Assembly (NCBI GenBank): GCA_014529385.2 | Contig: CM043961.1 | Span: forward strand, 15,148,478-15,181,977 | Length of the DNA stretch: 33,500 nt | From: Adiantum capillus-veneris | Lineage: Eukaryota > Streptophyta > Polypodiopsida > Polypodiales > Pteridaceae | Reading direction: 5' to 3' | In this document: positions 30,531 to 33,500 of the stretch, one piece after another | Layout of the letters: every line of letters starts with the position of its first letter | Numbering within the stretch: position 1 is the first letter of the stretch | Made by a program: the position numbers and the translations under genes | Notes under the pieces: generated by a model | Told to the model about the DNA's origin: nothing | Databases searched by the model: none | What the model saw: only the letters and a program-made list of their open reading frames with translations

Positions 30531-32283
30531 AAGAAAATATATATTCAACACTATGTTGGGGATTTTGGCAAAAATCATTCACATTTGGAGGAAACACAAT
30601 TGACCTAAAACCATTTTTAGATGATAGTAGAGGGGGGGCAAATTGGTTTTGTGAACCAAACACCATAGTAACGTTTTATAAGGATCAATGCGTCATTGAC
30701 ATATCTGGAACTTTTCGTCACAAAAATTGCAGTAGAGTAAGCATACTGGGAATGCCATTTGATGGGCTAATGTGTTCAAACTGTGCCTCCATTCCCAAGG
30801 AACGATATTTTCGGATGAGAGTCTATCGCCAATCCCAGGCAACACATAGTCGAGGGCTTAGAGATACAGGTTTCGGCAGAAGACTCGATTACATGACTAA
30901 CTCAGAGATTCTTGGCATAGCACGATCTAGGTGTATCCTAGTTCGAAGACTTAAGAAGCAACTTTGGTTCACAAAAACCAAAGTTGCAGCATTAAGTGTA
31001 AGAGTCAGGAACCTTCATGATACTGTCTCTAAAGCTTTGGGAAGAGAAGATGTGAAAAAGTTTTGCATGGATATAATCAATGCGCACAACCTTGGTTTGT
31101 TTGAGGGAAAGCAAGCATTGTGGAGATTTCTCATGGATATCTCGCAAACATTGGAAGAGATCCTCGAGGCAAGAGATACTCTGACACAACAAAGAGTCTC
31201 TTTGAAGCTGTTAAATTGTGGGGAGGTACAAGAATGCACAACTTTCTCTCTTTGAACCTTGGGGGACCTCATATTTCAACCACTATGAGGGCAACAAGGA
31301 AGTCCATATGTTATAAAACAACGGTAAGGGAGGATATATTTCAACATGTGGCTGAGGTTTATAAGCATCAAATGGGTAGAAACAACATCCCGATGGGTAT
31401 CGTTCCTGTTATTATTGCCGAAGATGAGACTGTTATAAAGAGGATGGTCAGGTGGAATGCAAGGGATGACGAACTTGTCGGCTTTTGTGGAAGGAAACAA
31501 GAACACAATTGTGTACCAGATTTTGTGGTGGTCGTTGGTTCTGGTGAAGCCGGGTACAACAACGTTGTTGAGGCGTTCCACGCTAATATTATTGCTCACT
31601 ATACATGGGTTCTTATTGCAAATCCACTTATTCATTGTTTACCAAAGCTTGTCATGGTGGTCCAGCTGACATGTAATTGATTTAATTTGAATTTCATCAA
31701 AGCGCAGTGGGATGCAGTAGCATTGCTTTGGAATCGTCATCTTAAAAACATTTTAGGTCCTTTGATTGGTCATGCTTCTGATGGGGATGCTCGAAGAAGG
31801 AAACTCATGAGAGATGACTACACTTCTCAAGTGGGTATTCGATTTTCTATTCCTTGGAAGGGGTGGCCATTAACAGCGAGCATAGATTATGATGGAAGTA
31901 TCTTGGGATTGGATGACTCGGACTTCATTCATAATGGGAAAAAGTTGGTTAACCCTTTAGATAATTCTTCTAGAAGACTTGTCCTTGGCAAGGATATCGC
32001 TACATTGAATCATGTTGCTCTTGTATATCAACATTTTAAGGTTGATGAGCATCGATTGCAAGAGGGTGATGTGGAGAGAAAGGATAGGCAAAACTGGAGA
32101 TCAACCCAAAGATTGGTAGGACGTAAGGTGCAAGTGCGTCTGAAGGATTTGCGCATTGGAAGTCAATTTCAACAGGAAATAACACTTGGAACAGAAATGT
32201 ACCTTTCAATAGTAGCTTCATATATTGATATTTTTCTGTCTCCAACTCTCTCATTATTTGAGAGAGTGAAAGCTTCCGGCAAG
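30531..32283 (+). CDS. Exon 3: catalytic-core candidate, with frameshift and TGA
   Basis: Acceptor tcaaaatag; the first codon is completed by the last base of exon 2. A Cys-containing segment with 'CSNC' comes first (about 30646-30800). A predicted coiled coil follows, then 'LWGG.RMHNFLSLNLGGP'. Asp 31423 lies in 'EDET', followed by 'GFCGRKQEH', and 'SDGDARRR' lies at 31777-31800. The frame before about 31145 and the frame after it differ by one base, fitting a single-base deletion. TGA 31678-31680 replaces what could be CGA. The last codons 'KASGK' meet a donor aag|gtttcc at 32284. Confidence 0.65.
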
Positions 32284-32399
32284 GTTTCCTTCTTTTTCAT
32301 GTACTCAGTGTTTAGACAAAGTGTCATTCTTTATGTTTGCCATTAAAATAAGACAATAGTTATTCATTTTGTAAGAAATATCTAACGTTGTTTTTTCAG
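32284..32399 (+). other. Intron 3 of the transposase-like gene
   Basis: 116 bp, gtttcc...gttttttcag with a strong pyrimidine tract. Upstream frame is phase 0. The downstream open frame does not match by one base. Confidence 0.55.
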
Positions 32400-33500
32400 G
32401 ATGTGGCGCACTTGGATCATGAAACAAGCGATATACACTCTCAAGGAGAATTTCATTAGCAAAGAAACATTCCTTGATATTCAGCTCTCTTGCCACTTTA
32501 TAGTTCTTCTAATCAAGCTATTCAGAGAACAGTATACACATCTAGAAGTTCCTTTGTCTGCAACAGGGTCAGACACTTGTGAAAATTTCTATAGCAAAGT
32601 TGGCGGTATGGTTAGAAATGAGAGGAGTTATGATGGAGTTGATTTGTTAAGTAGTGCTGGTGTGCTAAACAGGATCGCCGAGATTCAATCAAGCTCCATG
32701 CTTGTTTTTCCAGCAGCACACTCTAAGCAAGAAAGCATATGGACTGTAATGAATCATGTACCTGGCGTTCCATTTGCCAATCTCGATGACTACATGTCCG
32801 TATCTTGTGATGGGGACATAGTACGAGCTTTAAGAGAGGGCTTTTGTGAAGCGAAGGATGTGTGCAAATTACTAGGGATTCACGATATCGCTTGGTGCCA
32901 TGACACATGTCAAGAGAGAGATCTTGAAGATATAATGGTTGCCAATGCAGATGACCAAATTTTGGATTATGGAGTTGTTGATGACCTTCCTCTTGAGATA
33001 GACGAAGGTTCAAATGAGTTGAGCACATGTGCCAAAGATGACGTGATAGTCGCAGAATGTGAGTTACTCCATGTGTTTGATGAGATAGTTGATGAAGAGG
33101 AGAAAGTTCAGAGCCAGTTCTGTTCTTTTGTAGAGATAGATGGCAAGAAAATATGTAAGAGTACTCTTGTGAGTCAGCTAAATGGAAATCCAACTCTGTC
33201 TAAGGACAGTCTAACAAGGGTGAAAAGTGGGATTTATTCTTCAATGGATAAGAAGATCAGGTTTCAAATAGGAACTTCTCTTGTAGTAGGCTCAAATTGT
33301 GCTATTGTATTTGAGGGTTTGTCTTCCAAAGATGACACAAGGTGCAAGAGGAAAGGAAAGATCTGTAGCACTAGCAAAGGTGCAGATAAAGGTGTATGGT
33401 ATCTTGGAAGAGTTGTGTGTATGAGAAGAAAAGTGGGAGCTGCTATGAAAGAGACCAGAGGTCCTTTTGATCTTCTGGACCGACCGACAAATGTAGAGAT
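32400..33500 (+). CDS. Exon 4: third acidic motif and C-terminal region, partial
   Basis: Acceptor tttttttcag at 32399. The frame starting with the ATG at 32401 stays open for 366 codons to the end of the window, with no stop. 'FISKETFLDIQLS' and 'GSDTCENFYSKVGGMVRNE' (Glu 32581-32583) are followed by a helical 'LLSSAGVLNRIAEIQ', similar in layout to the segment around the last catalytic Glu of P-element and hAT transposases. An acidic spacer with 'DEIVDEEE' comes next, then 'KSTLVSQLN' and 'LSKDSLTRVKSG', a basic Cys-rich stretch and 'GVWYLGRVVC'. Joining exon 3 in phase 0 puts this frame out by one base, so a small deletion at the exon start or another splice site is likely. Confidence 0.68.

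Larger units (their letters stand above)
29248..33500 (+). pseudogene. Transposase-like gene, four exons, runs off the window
   Basis: Four coding blocks join by GT-AG introns. Exon 1 ends at 30295, exon 2 is 30377-30424, exon 3 is 30531-32283 and exon 4 starts at 32400. The first two introns are both phase 1 and the joins keep frame. The protein has an N-terminal unknown domain, BED-like zinc fingers, a Cys-rich segment, and three acidic motifs in order: 'AEDET' (Asp at 31423), 'SDGDARRR' (31777-31800) and 'GSDTCENFYS' (Glu at 32581). I read these as the DDE set of an RNase H-fold transposase whose last acid follows a helical insertion, as in P-element and hAT enzymes. A probable one-base deletion near 31145, a TGA at 31678-31680 and a phase mismatch at exon 4 suggest inactivation. 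The family assignment is inference. Confidence 0.65.

Noticed and set aside
31015-32254. Minus-strand frames opposite the transposase-like gene
   Set aside because: They are short and lack motifs, and the plus strand has splice sites and motif order.
32723-33193. 156-codon minus-strand frame
   Set aside because: It lies antisense to the 366-codon open frame of exon 4; its His- and Leu-rich composition looks like a reverse-strand shadow.

Overview
The window is nuclear DNA from a land plant, most likely a fern. The plant assignment rests on full-length Ty1/copia and Ty3/gypsy retrotransposons of plant type, a plant initiator-Met-tRNA primer site, GT-AG introns and a decayed pentatricopeptide-repeat (PPR) array. 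The fern assignment is an inference from the wording of that array (about 100-residue modules with 'LVDMYAKCG', 'KAQ..LEELP' and 'SEGLSPDAITY.CILKAC'), which I associate with the large fern PPR families. There are no rRNA, tRNA or CRISPR features and no bacterial-style operons.

Layout. (1) 1-4558, minus strand: the 5' three quarters of a decayed Ty1/copia element (LTR, Met-tRNA primer site, gag, protease, integrase, reverse transcriptase, start of RNase H); its 3' end lies beyond base 1. (2) 5378-16501, minus strand: a complete 11.1-kb Ty3/gypsy element of the Tat type. It has two ~2.6-kb LTRs, a polypurine tract, gag, protease, RT, a stop-riddled native RNase H, and an intact 658-codon frame carrying a second (archaeal-type) RNase H fused to integrase. 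(3) 16502-20700: gene-poor DNA with what looks like the primer site and LTR of an older Tat element, many GA/CT microsatellites and a G-rich run. (4) 20719-23330, minus strand: a PPR array broken by many frameshifts. (5) 23330-25258: a leader-like region with a perfect hairpin, a TATA-like box and an unrecognised ORF. (6) 25259-27145: five and a fraction tandem copies of a ~358-bp unit, each carrying three TTGACCGGGT motifs. (7) 27294-28747, plus strand: an atypical protein-kinase gene with two stops and one frameshift. (8) 29248 to the window end, plus strand: a four-exon gene with BED-like zinc fingers and three spaced acidic motifs that fit a DDE/RNase H-fold transposase with a helical insertion.

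The most interesting part is 25259-33500. A tandem-repeat array, a kinase-like gene and a transposase-like gene lie head to tail on one strand and may be pieces of one large DNA transposon that I cannot assign to a family. Everything left of about 25 kb is a nest of decayed retroelements and a dead PPR locus. Across the window many nonsense codons sit where Gln or Arg is expected, as CAG, CAA or CGA turned to TAG, TAA or TGA. That pattern fits C-to-T decay of methylated, silenced DNA.
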